A DNA stretch of 64,000 nucleotides, taken from positions 1,240,001 to 1,304,000 of the forward strand of contig JAECYW010000015.1 of assembly GCA_023014335.1 (NCBI GenBank), in the 5' to 3' direction. Source of the DNA: Galerina marginata. Its lineage: Eukaryota > Basidiomycota > Agaricomycetes > Agaricales > Galerinaceae. The notes beneath the pieces are model-generated. The model saw nothing but the letters and a program-made list of their open reading frames with translations, was not told the origin of the DNA and did not search any database. Of this stretch, positions 1 through 12,818 are shown in pieces (position 1 is the stretch's first letter; every line of letters begins with the position of its first letter). The translations under genes and the position numbers were made by a program.

Positions 1-3000
1 AAAAGAACGTTACACAAAAATGAAAGAACATGAAAGACGTGGAGGCATACCTGAGATGATGTCATTCGTCAGAGAAGAGCATATTGGTGGTCATTCTTGA
101 AATGAATCCGTAACATTAAAACATCGCTAGAGCATCGAAAAATAAAATAATAGCCTACCAGCAGGAAATGAGACATTAATTCAGTATCAGGGTCCTCGAG
201 AATACCCTGAACACCTTGGCTGCTTGTCGAAGGAGTTTCAACACGTTAAACATCGAATGTCGAGTCAATGTAGAATGAGGCAATCCAGCTGAACCATACA
301 GAACTGCACCGGTATAGCGAGTAGTGAGTAATGGCGAGAATCTATGATCGCCTGGCATCCGAAAACGTGAGTCGGACCTTACGAGGAAGCAGGATACGCA
401 CCTGGTTCTCGAGTTCAAACTGTATGACGGTAACTGTAACAAAGCGAATTCGTCCCATGGTCCTACGTCTATTGAACTATTAGAAGTGTGGTAATGCATG
501 GAGTAGAGTGTGATCCAACGAAAGCCGTCAGACAAGGCGAGGAACGACGGCAGGGTGGATGATGGAGCGAGAGAACTTGGAAAGAACTTGATAAAGCGAC
601 ATGGCAGGGAAAGAACCGGACGCAGCCTTACGTAATGAGACGGACCGGGTTGACCCACCTTCACACGAACCCTGATGTTAAGATGTTAAGCTTCCCTCTT
701 CCTTGTCCCAAGCCACCACCCTCCCTGGTCGTTCACTTTGTCCGCCCACGCCCTAGAATTTATATATCCTCCATTCCATGCTCTCCTCATCCACTCTACG
801 CGATCGAAAAATCGGTAGACTCCTGGCTTTCATCTCGTTCCTTATTTTTTTTTTCTGATCCTTGCCGAAGCTTGGTTGTACTCGCACCACAAAACCTGAC
901 AGATCATAGCTTTAGCGACTTTTGCGGTCTTCTGTGCACTGTCTTCTCATCCCACTCCCTTTTTTTGCCACGGCTCTTTGACGACTTTTCAGGCGATGCA
1001 TAGCTAAACGACGTCGCCTCACCGCATCGTGGAGGGCCTCGCTATCGAGGCAATTCTTGACGCTGTTATGCGCGTTACCAAGAATTTGCATCTCTAACGA
1101 GAAAAGTTGTGATACCTGCTTCTTTGCATCTGCGGTCTTTTCACCACCATTATCCCGAAATGGCGATGCGCCTCGCGCATGCGCAGTGCAAACGGTGTGC
1201 ATGTTCGGGCGAGTATTTCCCATACCAAGGAATCTCACCACGACGGTGAAAACAGGACCTTGATTGGTGGGGACCCATCTATGTGCACTTTCTGCACGCT
1301 TGGCCGCGACAGCGGTCCTACTGCAAGGCCGACTTGTCATTTCTCGTCGCGATGCTGCTGAGAGCAGATACCACTCTTCACTTCTCGAGCCTTATACATA
1401 CCGCTATCCAAATTTCGTCCCCTTCGTTTGTCCAAATTCTGCGTAAAACTCAAGAGCCTAATACGTCGCCTCCGGTACTCCGTGTTATAATGACCCTTGT
1501 TCCCCGTGCATTTTCTGCCCGCTCAACACTCGGCGGTCAGCTATACACGATGATTAATAATTAAAGTCCAGATAACACTGGAGTACTCAGACGCGTTGCC
1601 GTAATGGCTTATGAAGGCGTTATGAGCCTATTGTCCTATGAACGGCCTCCTCTCCTATATCCCGTTGTATGAGAACTTCCAACACCGAAATGTACATATC
1701 GAGGAACCGACCTTTGTTGAGGTTTGGGGAGCTGTCTTCCCCTCAAATTTCTGCTAGTTCCTTATTAGTGGGGCGTTCAAATTCTGCAGTTTCGTTTCCA
1801 AATTCCTTGTAAAACTCACAAACCCAATGCCGTCGTTTCTGGTCCTCCGTGTTTCGCTGACCTTCGTTCTCCGTGCCCTATCTGCCCGCTCAAAATTCGG
1901 CAGCCAGTAAGACACGGCGATAGAAGGACTTTTTCCAAGCAACACTGGAGGACCCATACACGCTCGGAACCATTATCGTCCTAGGCTTATGACGCCATTT
2001 TTATATCGTAAGTGAAACAAGTTTAACGTTCAACTCTAGGATTTATTAAATATTTCGAAACGTGATCCTGAACAAAGGAGCTTCGAGCACGAACAAAAAA
2101 GCAGCACAGGGTCGACCGACGCTCTGCAATCCACGATCGATGGCCTGGGGCAAACTCGACGGGATGGGATGGGAGGGATTCGGTCATTGCATAAAGCGTC
2201 GAACTTATAATAGCACGGATTGGTTGGATTTAGGGCCACGACCCTGAGACGTATCTGATATGCGTCCTGAAGGAAAATAAATCAGAAATAGTCAGAGGAA
2301 AAATAATAAGAGAGAGAATCAAGATTTGAATCAATGAGGCTTCTAGCTTCAGGTGTATATAAATCATCGTTTGAATGGTTAAGAACATCGAGGAGATACG
2401 AGTTTACACGGTGAGGACCCGCTAACGAGGACCCGGAAGGACATTGTTATAATAGCAAGGGGAGGAACAAGTTCAACAACACAGCCTGGACTTGAGAAAT
2501 GGCAACGCCGATCTGAAGGCAGATCGATTAACGTATACTGGACCGGACATGTCTGACATCGAATTGGATATGAACGTGTCGTATATATTATGAAAAGGTA
2601 AAGAAATACAAAAACGTGGACGTAAATCGCATGAGACTTCGAATGCGGTCACGAAGAAAACCCAGCGAGCGAAGATTGCAAGGAAGATGAGACAAACTTG
2701 AGGAGTTTGTTCTAGCCATCTGTAGGCGTATCATAATTCCAGGCACCCAAACTTGTATGAGATCCGACTTCCTCACATCCCATGCGACGTCTAGTGAGGA
2801 AATTTGTGAGAACGAATGCCTAAAGTCGATTCAGTATCAAATGTATGCGGCGCAGGTACGAGTAATACCACGCACCTCTAAGAACCATCGATGGTCGACG
2901 TAATACAGGGGAGAAAGAGGCGTCGTCCCTGGAAAGCAAGTACTACCGACGGAGACCAGACACACATGGCCCTCTCCCAACTACTGGTATACCAGTGAAG

Positions 3001-4101
3001 CATCTTGTCCTTGAGCAAAAAGGCGGACATGCGTACATTGGTGGCATAGTAGAGGCGCCGAGTGTGTCCAATTAATCAGCGCTCAGTGCTCTTAGGAGCC
3101 GCAGACAAAGAATCAGGGGGCACAAATTGAAAAGGATTCGACGACCGCACCATGGGACGGTGATCAATCGTAGAACAGCATGCAAGAAAGGACGTGCAGC
3201 CAGGAGCCTGGTTTCTGAGTCGCACTATGTGCCTGAGAGACAAGAATGCCAACGTGGAAGGCGTAGCTAAACATGAAAGGACCATCAACGATAACTCAAC
3301 GTACACAGAAGTCGGTGCTAACCTTGTTTGGTGGCCACAGTGCGTTCCTACCGCATAGTCAGAGCACACGGCGACCAGAAGCAGGAAGGCGTCAGATTCA
3401 GAGAGTATCACAGGAGGTTCCAAGAGACAAGATATTAGCATATGCCAGCCTAAGACCGTGTAAGGCATTGACCGGGGTTCCAAACGATGAGTAGGTGGAA
3501 TGGGGGGAAAGGAAGAAAGAAATGCGGACCGATGCCTCATGCTTATATTGATGCGCACAGACCACGCTTCGCCCCTGCATTCGGATCACTCGAGCCATGG
3601 CCGGTCCAACTCACATGTTTGGAAAGTAGTCTACAAACACCTTCACCGCAAAAAGGGATAAGATCTGTAGAAAACAAAGCCGCGCACAACTTCTCCCATA
3701 CTCCAACAGATCTATGCAGCAACGCTTGTCGTGCAACTGGAGCCGTTCAATTATTGATTATATATCAGCCTCAGAGCTGCCTTGTATGCAGTGTGCACAC
3801 TGGATATCAAAATTTTAAATACGTAGATGTGAAACATGGCGTCGAGTCCCGGGGCCCCAGTTCGAAGTGGCCGAATAATTGGCGCATGCCTGCGCTGCAT
3901 GCATGCGGGTGATAATTTCAGGAGATATTGAGCATTTGGCGTACTATGATCATTTGAGGGCGCAAACGAGGGAAAATTTACGGAACTTGATTGATGAGGA
4001 AGACCCTCCGGACTGGTGAGAGCATTACAGTTGGAAGAGTATTATTATATACTCGAGTATATGTTGTTGAGGACAAATGGACGATAAAGGTCTGTAAGTA
4101 T
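1..4101. other. Gene-poor stretch with degenerate repeats
   Basis: I see no convincing gene here. The open frames are short, overlap on both strands and lack recognisable domains. Two things stand out. Positions 1410-1590 and 1776-1955 are diverged direct repeats. A short exon-like piece at about 3922-4018 follows a good acceptor (aatttcag) and stays open for about 32 codons to a TGA, ending in an acidic stretch and DPPDW. It could be the last exon of a plus-strand gene converging on the membrane protein at 4102, but I cannot build the rest of that gene. Confidence 0.5.
1410..1955. repeat. Diverged tandem repeat, two units about 365 bp apart
   Basis: Two segments of about 180 bp (1410-1590 and 1776-1955) align by eye at roughly 70 percent. 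The shared islands include ctgcccgctcaa followed by a cggc-rich stretch and, further on, caacactggag. Neither unit codes for a recognisable protein. An old tandem duplication or two relics of one dispersed repeat would both explain it. Confidence 0.45.
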
Positions 4102-5325
4102 TCACCGACTACCAGTGAGCTCTCCCTGGTTTATATGTTCTATCCCTAAATCTATGTGATTAACTGAATAGAATGTGTCATTTGCTACTGTTACTGTTTT
4201 ATTAACAAAGGTTCGCGTCCTTGGGTTTACAAATTGGAGTGGGATTGACTGCGAAGCTCTGGATGCGACGACGGAGACCTGTTTCAAGCCCGAGGCGCGG
4301 ATGATAATTAAATTAAATGCGATGCCAACGATTTGGACTTCCTATACATTGTGAAATGTGAGCGCAAGAAAATCTCTAGCCTCGCTGAATACGCACGACA
4401 TCGGTGATAATATAGATCCCCACACTCCCGAGGACAAATGTGACGAAGCTTATAAATGCAGCCGTACTGTAAAGTAGGCCAGATTCAACAATAATGAGCA
4501 TGACACTTCGCAAATGGTTATGAGGCGCGTGTGCCCTGGTATCACTGTCCAGCTGGGAAAGAAACCTGCATGACTTCTCAACCGTCCAAATGCGCCAAAT
4601 GAGGAGACCTAAATGAAAATTTAAGAACAATCTTTATTGAACCAAATACTCGACTTGCCTGTTGTGACAAAATTAAGGCCGATTGTAAATGCCCAGTAGG
4701 CAGTTCCGGCAGGGGTCAGCTCGCTTGAGCTCAACAGCACCCTAGCGTGGACCCCTCTAAGTGTTCCTTCCAGGTAAATGAGCCAAATGCTCATTCCCAG
4801 ACACCCAAACCACAAAAATATCGGAAAAACCACAACCCGCAAAGAGCGATCGTGTACGACCCAGCATCGGTATACCTAATAAGGCGGTAGGTTTTCAATA
4901 CGACGGAGAGGAACTTGAAGCCCTTACCAGCATCGCATCACCGACGGTCGTTTGAACGACAGTTGTGGTTGTCTAGAACAGGTTATGTGGATTATAATTT
5001 CATTGCTTCAGAAACTTACCCGGGAAATGTTGATCCAGTCTGATATATTTGTGAGCTCTTGAGTTGGTCCCCCTGGCCCCGTATAGAATACAAAAGCCTT
5101 CAGCAGGTGGTAGAATCCAAGGACGACGTCTAGCGTCGCATTTGCCAAAAGAAACAAAGTGACGCTTAACATGATCCAGTTAACATTTCTGAAACTCTTT
5201 AATTGGTTTCGCTTGAAGAGTAGTGCTTTGACGCAGTACCCAAAGGTAACGAGGTGAGCACCAAAGAAGACAGTTTCGGTCCAGATGCCTACAATCTGGA
5301 CCTCAGTTATAGGGATGTTAGGCAT
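4102..5325 (-). CDS. Seven-transmembrane fungal protein (receptor-like), 5 exons
   Basis: Five exons can be joined on the minus strand: 5325-5020, 4972-4928, 4875-4659, 4608-4397 and 4341-4102. The third intron has a GC donor (gcaagt). The product shows seven hydrophobic segments: near the N terminus (VQIVGIWTETVFFGAHLVTF), VNWIMLSVTLFLLANATLDV, one spanning exons 2-3, VVVFPIFLWFGCLGMSIWLI, one spanning exons 3-4 (AYWAFTIGLNFVTTGLLIW), a long one in exon 4, and VEVQIVGIAFNLIIIRA across the last junction. The tail is polar. This is the layout of the large Agaricomycete families of seven-helix membrane proteins of unknown function. A receptor role is inferred only from topology. I chose the ATG at 5325; an in-frame ATG at 5388 would add 21 residues. 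It is a distant relative, at best, of the two seven-helix genes at 16.8 and 23.9 kb. Confidence 0.75.
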
Positions 5326-7075
5326 GAGATAAGGCCGACGCGCGACGAACTGTGTTGTGCTTTTCAGCTTCATATACTCTAAATACAAGCAATGTATATA
5401 TACCTCCAGGGTCTCTCGTACGAGTCACTTATAGGCGCTAAACAATTATTTTTAACCGCTGAGATCACAGCACTGTAGGCTATTTTTACTCCCATCTTTA
5501 TCCACACCGCTGAAAGTCAACCTGTCGTTCCTGCCATCCTGACACAAGTGTCTTTGCCCAACTTGTCTGGCATTAGCACGGTGAAATGAAACTCCCCGCA
5601 GAGGGTTGGTGCTTTTTGGGTAGAAAATACTCACTGGCGGACAAGCGACTGAGGATGAACCAGTGGACGATTTCGGCCTATTGTTGGGGTGAAGTGCTCG
5701 GTGGACTATTTCGCTCTCAGCCTATCCTTCGGGCGAAGTACTTACTGAGGTATATATGTACTGATACTGCGGAGCTTTTATTCGCGTCAGCACTGTTTCT
5801 CTCAGAACTTGACTGGACTCAACAAAATGTAGGAGTGTTGTACTTGCCTAGAGACTGAATGAACGGGGCCGCTTTAAAAGAACTGTTTGTCGAACCAGGT
5901 TGTAGTCTGCATATCCATCAATCTTGGACACTGCTGCTATGGAAATGATCAAGTGATTTTAGCTAAACAAGTACATCGGCCATTGATGAGCGCCGCTGCT
6001 CTGCACATTCCAAACCCGATATTTTGCCGATTTCACGCGATAGGCGCCTTACCCTTTCCGTGCCGAACACAGCCACCCGCCCCGTCGTGGTCGTCTTATC
6101 GGCGGCCTTTTGCAAACGCCCCTGCTAAGCCGATGACCGCTTGGGTCAATTCACTCATACGCTATTAATACATTCCATTGTTCGTAGACAATTCACATTG
6201 TTCTACTCTTACAATATTTACTTCCGCCCTGACTGCTCTTTATTCTAATCTTTCGTCTCCGAAGTACCTCCTCGAAATCGCACTGTAATTTATTTTACAG
6301 AGTCGTAACGGCCGTTTCGAACTTGCAAGCTTGCCTACTTATCACTGTGGAGTACATTACTTTCTTTCTTCCACTCAGCTTTTTGATCACGCCCTCAGTT
6401 TCCTCCATCGTTTGCGATGCTTTTGAGACTTGTTTCCACCTGTCTTCGTCGTTTACAGCCTTGTTCTCGCTCCCGACTTCATACCTTGCGCTCCTCCTGC
6501 CGTTTAGGAGTTTCTTGTTGGACTCTACAAACCACGACTCGGACCTCAGCACCACTTTTTACGGCTGCTATTTTTACATGGCACTAGCGCACTGTACGCA
6601 CATAATCGTCTACCCTAAGAATCTTAGGATGCCAACTCTCAAGTTGAATATCTCTCCCAATTGTTGAAGCAGGCAAGCAATGTGGTAACGAGCAAGTCAA
6701 TGTTAATAAAATAGACTTTTTTCCAACACCAACTCCGCAACCATGAAGTCGAGTATGAATTTAAGTTGGAGTCACCGCGCATAGAAATGTACTCGACCCC
6801 GCCCCGTATCTTATTACCTCAGCCTCAAAGGACCAAAATCAAAGTTGTCTAAAACAACGTCTAATGTTCAGAGGAAACGTTTCGAGCGCCATCAATCCAT
6901 TCGATACCACTCAATCGCCCAGAAAAACGAGAGTCGCAAGACGGTTTCTGGAACGTTCAACGTCAACTCTCGAAAGTGGCTGGTGCTAGGGAAGAAGTCA
7001 TCTGTCATCTGAGATCTTCGACGTTGGCCAGTTGACCATGGTGTTCCTGAAGCTCACGGGTTGTTTTGGTAGTAC
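5326..7075. other. Intergenic, no gene recognised
   Basis: Only short overlapping open frames are present. The stretch from about 6220 to 6560 is pyrimidine-rich on the plus strand, as in fungal promoter regions, but no gene with recognisable content follows before the F-box unit. I see no repeats shared with the rest of the window. Confidence 0.4.
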
Positions 7076-7498
7076 ATGGGTGAATATTTGAATACCTTCA
7101 TATCCACGTCCACGCCGAGAAGGAAAGGAAATGGAAATGACGCCTACCGCACATCATGTTTCCACTTCGTCGAGATCAATCGGGTAGATTGCGAGCTTGC
7201 TCGATGTGAAGGCGGCATGGGCGCTTGTGTTCGCGACGTTGGTTCCATGACATCGGCGTGGGCATCAACGCTAATAATGGGGAATGTGAGGAGGGTGGAC
7301 AAATGCAAATATCAAACGTTGAGGAATTGACTTGTCGAGATAGAAGAACAGGCGAGCTGCAGTAGGAGAGCACAGATTTGTAGAGGCGGCTAAAGAAAGC
7401 CGAGGCCGGTTATTTGCCCTTGTAATAATCAGGGGTTATCGCCCTCAACTCCGCCTGTCGTGGAAACCTCGTTTGTCTCTCAATCGGAGTCAATCGAC

Positions 7499-9008
7499 AT
7501 GCCCGGTGCTCTGACCAAACTACCCGTCGAGCTCCATACAACAATCCTAAAATACCTCGAGGCCGATTCTCTGGACGGGAACGTAAAGTACGATGCACCA
7601 ATATCAACCTCAACCTTGTTCCCATCCAATGCCGCGTCGGTATGCACGCTATGGCGCGACATCCTCGCAAAGGCTTTGACGCCCGACAGCTGGAAGACGG
7701 TGGTGTTCGACATTGCTTATGAGCCTGCACTTCTAGGCGCGTTTTGGTGGTCTATGGCATTAGGGAAGATAGAGGTTGTGGTCTACAACAGCTCCTCTTC
7801 TGCCAGTGCTAGTAGTTCGGACGTCGAGGTGGATAAGGCGCACGAAAAGCGACGTGTCTCTGCTATCGTCAGGGCTCTGAGGCCTCGTGTCCAACGGTTT
7901 AGGCGCATCGTGTTTGAAGTCATCTACTCTTCGTCTCTCCCGCCACCCAACACCTTCTTCCTCGAAGAAGCATTGTTTGCGGAACTCACACTTTCCTGCC
8001 GAATTGACAACATCGACATCGGAGACAAAAAATTTACGACGACCGTGAACAACAGCTGGCCTGCCTTCGAAACCTACTTCCCAAAGCTGACAAAGTTATC
8101 TTTAACAGGTTTCTGGTTCCTGTACCTCGCACTGCATGCGCCGAATCCTGGGTCGTTCCGAGAGCTTCAACAAATTCTGTGGCCTTGGGACCTCACCATC
8201 TCGCACTTTACCTTCCTCCCACACGGGAACTACAGCCTGGAGAAGCTCATATTTATCCTCTCCCAGCTGCACCTGTCTAGCATTACCTTCCGCGAACTAT
8301 CCCTCTCCCCCTTACACGACGCCCTGGACCAGTCAGCCCTTCCAACCCGTATCTTCCTCAGAGTCTCAAAATTCATCCACTTCGAAAGCGTATCCCGCGA
8401 CTTTATCTCCCATCTCTACTCCCTAACCTCACTCTCCGCCGGGCACCAACTTTCCTTCGAACGATGCCCAATACCGGCGATCATGACCCTGCAGGACGCC
8501 CAGACCCTCAAGCTGAAAGGCATTGTCGATGACGACGACGACCAAGGCGATGGCCAGGCGAGCGGCCTGCGCCATATCATCACTGCATGGAGTGGCGCTC
8601 ACCTCATCATTGACTCGTGTCCGTCTTTCGATGACGCGCTCCTCGCGTGGATGGGGACCGAAATCGGATACCCAAGTGTTAATTTGAGTGACTCGCATCG
8701 GAACAAGCGTACGCCAGTACCTTTCGTTCCTTTCTTTATCCCTGCTGACAAGCTACGCAGCAGTCTACTGGGCGTTCCCAGCGCAATGTATGGTGCGCCT
8801 TACGATCCAAGACTGTGCCAACTTCACCCCATTCGCGTTACAGCTGCTCGTCAGGTCGCACAATATCCTGCGAAGCCGAGGCCCTCCGATCCAGCATCTG
8901 AGTGTCTTCGGGAAAGTACCCAGCCCTAGCGAGGAGGAAAAGCGATGGTTCCGAGGGAATTCGAAGGATATGGTTGTTGATTGGATGGTTATGGAAGGAG
9001 GTGTGTAG
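7499..9008 (+). CDS. F-box-like protein, paralog 1 of a tandem pair
   Basis: Two exons (7499-8708 and 8764-9008) give 484 residues. The N terminus (LPVELHTTILKYL, then a Cys-x-x-Trp-Arg-Asp-Ile stretch at about residues 40-50) is an F-box of the kind that recruits substrates to SCF ubiquitin ligases in fungi. The rest is a long Leu-rich region typical of fungal F-box expansions, with no named substrate domain. The intron was placed by alignment to the second paralog at 9854. The ATG at 7499 corresponds to that paralog's start. The terminal stop is a TAG where the paralog has CAG, so this copy ends seven residues early. An extended open frame to 8929 exists if the intron is ignored, but its tail does not match the paralog. 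Substrate unknown. Confidence 0.8.
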
Positions 9009-9853
9009 GAGAACTTTTATTTGTGTGATATTTGAGGGTTGGGCCTTTGTTGGATGTGTTCCGTTATCTGATGACTTAGGTAGTCGTGTTTAGTATTATG
9101 TCGTTATATCGCGTACGATATAAATCATGAGTATTCTAGCTTTTTTGGTGAAAGATCTACAGATCTACTCGGGCTTTTATGAACTTCCTCAATGCGACTG
9201 ATTATCTCAGAGTACCGTGAAACTTCCTGTGCAGAGAATAAACCAGACTCGGGAAGCGTCACTTTGCTGTACACTGGTGCCACATGTCGGGACTTGTGTC
9301 ACTCGGCGTGTAACGGAGTTTTACACATCCGGGCCCAAGTCAAGAAAGAAAGGAAACCGAAAAATGACGGCTATCGCACATCATGTATCAATTTGTTGAG
9401 GTCGATCTGGTAAGTTGGGGCTTGCTTGAAGGGTAAGAAATTAAGAATACGAGGCGCGACGATGGTTCTGCACATAAACCTGGGCAGCTGTGATATTAAA
9501 CTGCTTCACCAACTCTTCCTTCTGCCTCCACGCTGCGAATACGGCCATGCTAAATGACGAGATCTAGGAGGAGCATCTTCAATGCTCGTCGTGCCAGAGG
9601 TCGGCGCAGTTACAGGGAACGGACAAATATGGAGATCGACGTAGGGAGAATACTGGTAAGATAGAGCGCCAATCGACCCCCAGTAGGAGGGCCACAACAG
9701 CGCAGATTGGCGAAATGAAGTTAGGGGAAAGTGTCGAGGATGGAAGGCGGCTTTGAAGAAAGCCGGGGCCGGCTGTTTACCCTTGTAATGATTAGAGGTT
9801 ATCGCCCTCAGATCCGCCCGGAACTCGGTTTTCTCTGTCTCTCACTGATCCAC
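9009..9853. other. Spacer between F-box paralogs, duplicated promoter region
   Basis: The 150-300 bp downstream of the first F-box gene and the region upstream of the second are diverged copies of the corresponding flanks of the other paralog (for example about 7110-7200 against 9340-9430, and 9010-9120 against 11380-11490). No separate gene is seen. Confidence 0.55.
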
Positions 9854-11402
9854 ATGCCTGGGGCTTTGGCCAAACTACCAGTCGAGCTCCATACAACAAT
9901 CCTAAACTACCTCCAGGCTCAATGTCAAGACTATAATGCAGAGCGGGACGCGCCTATCCTAACCCTATTCCCATGCAACGCGGCGTCGGTATGCCGGCTA
10001 TGGCGCGACATCCTTCAAAAGATGTTGACTCCTGACAGGTGGAAGAAGGTTGTGTTCGATGTTGCGCATGAACCTGCGCTTTTGGACGCATTCTCGTGGT
10101 CAATGAACCTGAAGAAGATAGAGGTTGTGGTTTACAACAGCTCATCTGGTTTGGGTACGGACAAGGCCCACGAAAAGCGACGTGTTTCGGCTATCGTCAG
10201 CGCTCTCAGGCCTCACATCCAGCGGTTCAAGGCCATCGTGTTCGATGTCGAATACTCGTCGTCTCTCCCACCACCCAACACATTCTTCCTCGAAGAAGCC
10301 TTGTTCGTTGAACTCACACTTTTATGTCGAATTGACGACATCGACATTAGAGGACGAACCTTTGCTACGACCTTGGACAAAAGCTGGTCCCCCTTCGAAA
10401 CTTACTTCCCTAGGCTGAGAATATTGTCGCTAACGGGTTTCTGGTTCATGTATCTCGCTCTGCACGTGCCTGATCCAGGATGGTTCCGAGAGCTGCAAGA
10501 AACATCGTGGCCGTTAGACCTCACCGTCTCGCACTTCACCTTCCTCCCACACGGGATCTATACCCTGGCGAAGTTCATATCCATCCTCTCCCAGCTGGAC
10601 CTGGCTAGAATTACCTTCCGCCATCTATCCCTCTCCCCCTTTCACGACGCCCAGTCCGCCCCTCCAACCCGTACCTCCCACCTCAAAGTCTCAAAATCCA
10701 TCCACTTCGAAAACGTATCCCGCGACTTTATCTCGCATTTCTACTCCCTAGCCCCAATCACCGTGTTCCACCAACTGTCCTTCGAACGATGCTCAATACC
10801 GGCGATCACAGATGTGCTGAACGTGCAGACGCTCAAGCTGAAGGGCATCATCGACAATGACGACGACCATAGCGAAGGCCGGGCGAGCAGCCTGCGCCAT
10901 ATCATCAGCGCATGGAGAGGCATCCACCTCATCATCGACACGTGTCCGTCTTTCGATGACGCGCTCCTCGCGTGGATGGGGTCCGAAATCGAATACACTA
11001 GCGTCAGTTCGGACCACTCAAAGTCGAATAAGGGTAAACTAGTCCCCCCTCGTTCCTTTCTTCAACATTACTGACGAGCTACCACCAGTCTACTCAGCAT
11101 TCCCAGCGCGAGGAATCGTAAACCTCACAATTCAAGACTGCTCCAACTTCACCCCGTCCGCGTTACAGCAGCTGGTCAAGAAGCGCAATACCGTTACTCC
11201 ACTGCTACTCATACCGGCAGCAGAGAACCAAGGCCGAGAACAAGACGCTCCGATCCGGCATCTGAGCGTCTTCGGTAAGGTCCCGAGCCTTAGCGAGGAG
11301 GATACGCGCTGGTTTGGAGGGAACTCGAAGGATATGGTTGTTAATTGGAAGGTTATGAACGAAGGTGGTGTGCAGGAGAACTTCTATTTGTGTCATATTT
11401 GA
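9854..11402 (+). CDS. F-box-like protein, paralog 2 of a tandem pair
   Basis: Two exons (9854-11033 and 11089-11402) give 497 residues. It begins MPGALAKLPVELHTTIL and has the same F-box and Leu-rich architecture as the copy 2.36 kb upstream. The two share long near-identical stretches, for instance around the DTCPSFDDALLAWMG motif near the end of exon 1. The second exon contains SVFGKVPSLSEED and ends FYLCHI. By family it is expected to be an SCF substrate adaptor; the target is unknown. This copy keeps the full C terminus that paralog 1 loses. The intron is 55 bp with GT-AG ends. Confidence 0.8.
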
Positions 11403-12115
11403 GTGTTGGGGTTTTGTCGGTTGTGTTCCATTATTTGATGGCTTGGGTAATCGTGGTTAGTGTTATGTGGTTATCTCGCGTTTGATATATCTCATCAGTA
11501 TTCTAGTGTTCGTTGCGAAAGATCTACGTGGGGTTTTATTAACTGCCTCTGCTTCCGGCGGATTCTCTACTACAATATGTATTGAAGTCAAACTCCAATG
11601 TTCTCGACAGCCCTAGAACCTCTATTGCTCACTGCTCCTCCGCGCTGTAGGTCGAGACTCAGGAACAACAGTCCCAGCCTCCGAAGAAGCAGCGTTTTTT
11701 CAACCTTACAATAGGGAGTACTCGAGGAATCATGGGAAAGTATTGACGTCGATTCGACGGACGGGACGAACGGCGGATGGAATATCCAACTTGAATGAAT
11801 CTGACAACGATGGTGTCACACTCACTCGGACTAGAGATTGTCAACGGCACGAGATATTCCGGATACGAATATTCAGCTGGGCTCGTCTGAATGTTTCCTC
11901 TCTGACCATGGGTAAGCTGACTATTTTTGTACTGATATAATTAAACCCATCATGCATGACATACTTGAACTTCTTGAAGCGATGTTTGCCTTGACAGGAA
12001 GTGCGGTTGTACTCAGGGCTGTACCACATTTAAAGCTTCGCATCTCGAAGTCGAGCACGACTTACCCACGACTCTCTCTCTTCCCTCTACGCTCATAGCT
12101 TGCTTTTCTCTTCAG
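11403..12115. other. Intergenic, no gene recognised
   Basis: It begins with the 3' flank of the second F-box unit. The remainder shows only short frames. The last 60 bp before the next ATG are C/T-rich, as expected of a basidiomycete core promoter. Confidence 0.4.
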
Positions 12116-12818
12116 ATGGAGACCGATAAAGCGCCAGTACTCAGCGCGATCCTGGAAAGTAAGCCAAGCCATTAAACCACCATAATGCGGTTGTTCCACT
12201 GATCGCCTCTAGATATCAAAATTGAAGGCGACATTGAGAAAGGAAAACGCTCACATTTCTCTGTGCCAATTTACCTGGCCGGCAAGGAAGTTGCGAAATC
12301 AGACCCCAAGCATCGTTCGTCAGGGCTTCATTGGGAATGGAAGGCGGAAAATAAAATGTGCGTCCTAGTCTTGTAATTGGTATTGTAACTCGTTGATGTT
12401 AACTTCTGGGGATTAGCTGGTTCGAACCGTCGTCAATAATGAAAGTTGTGATCTTCCGCGGCGCTAGATTTGGGACCAATATCGGGCTACTCAACAATCT
12501 TGTCGGACAATATGAGGGGAAAGTGGTAGACTTGCTCGAAGATGGTGAGTTAAAGTTCGTTTTATGCATGTATTGATATTGAAAACGATGTGATTAGGTG
12601 GCAGTTTCGAGCTGAAGGATAAGAAGGGCAACCCGATTCCTGCCAAAATGAAGATAACTCTGTCTCTCGTTTCTGGACCAGTCAACAAGAACGAGGTGGT
12701 GGAGCCCACCGTTTCGACGTTTGGACAAGTGTTGAGGTCAACCAAAGCGCTTATATCACGGCCTCGCCCTTCGAAATGGATAGTCGACGCTCTCAACACA
12801 CTGCAACTATTCGACTAA
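12116..12818 (+). CDS. Small C2-like domain protein, 4 exons
   Basis: Exons 12116-12158, 12213-12357, 12417-12544 and 12598-12818 join in frame to 178 residues. All introns are GT-AG and about 53-59 bp. The pattern of alternating beta strands (IKIEG, RSHFSVPIYLAGKEV, LHWEWKAE, SIMKVVIFRGARF, AKMKITLSLVSGP) resembles the C2-like N-terminal domain often found in Agaricomycete NACHT/NLR-type proteins and in free-standing relatives. Here no NACHT P-loop follows: the frame ends in TAA at 12816-12818 after LQLF-D. It may be a stand-alone homolog or the surviving first part of a larger gene. Function unknown; the domain call is an inference from sequence texture. Confidence 0.65.

Larger units (their letters stand above)
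7080..11530 (+). repeat. Tandem duplication of an F-box gene with its flanks
   Basis: Unit 1 (about 7080-9170) and unit 2 (about 9330-11530) are collinear over promoter, both exons, intron position and 3' flank, with an offset near 2.36 kb. Divergence in coding and non-coding parts looks substantial (roughly 25-35 percent by eye), so the event is not recent. Confidence 0.75.

Noticed and set aside
635..1003. Open frame of 122 codons near the left end
   Set aside because: It is low in recognisable structure, C/T-rich in base composition, overlapped by frames on the other strand and has no splice-supported extension.
7460..8929. F-box paralog 1 as a single-exon 489-residue protein from 7460
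   Set aside because: The first codon is GTG, and the tail after about residue 403 does not match paralog 2. A 55-bp intron restores the match.
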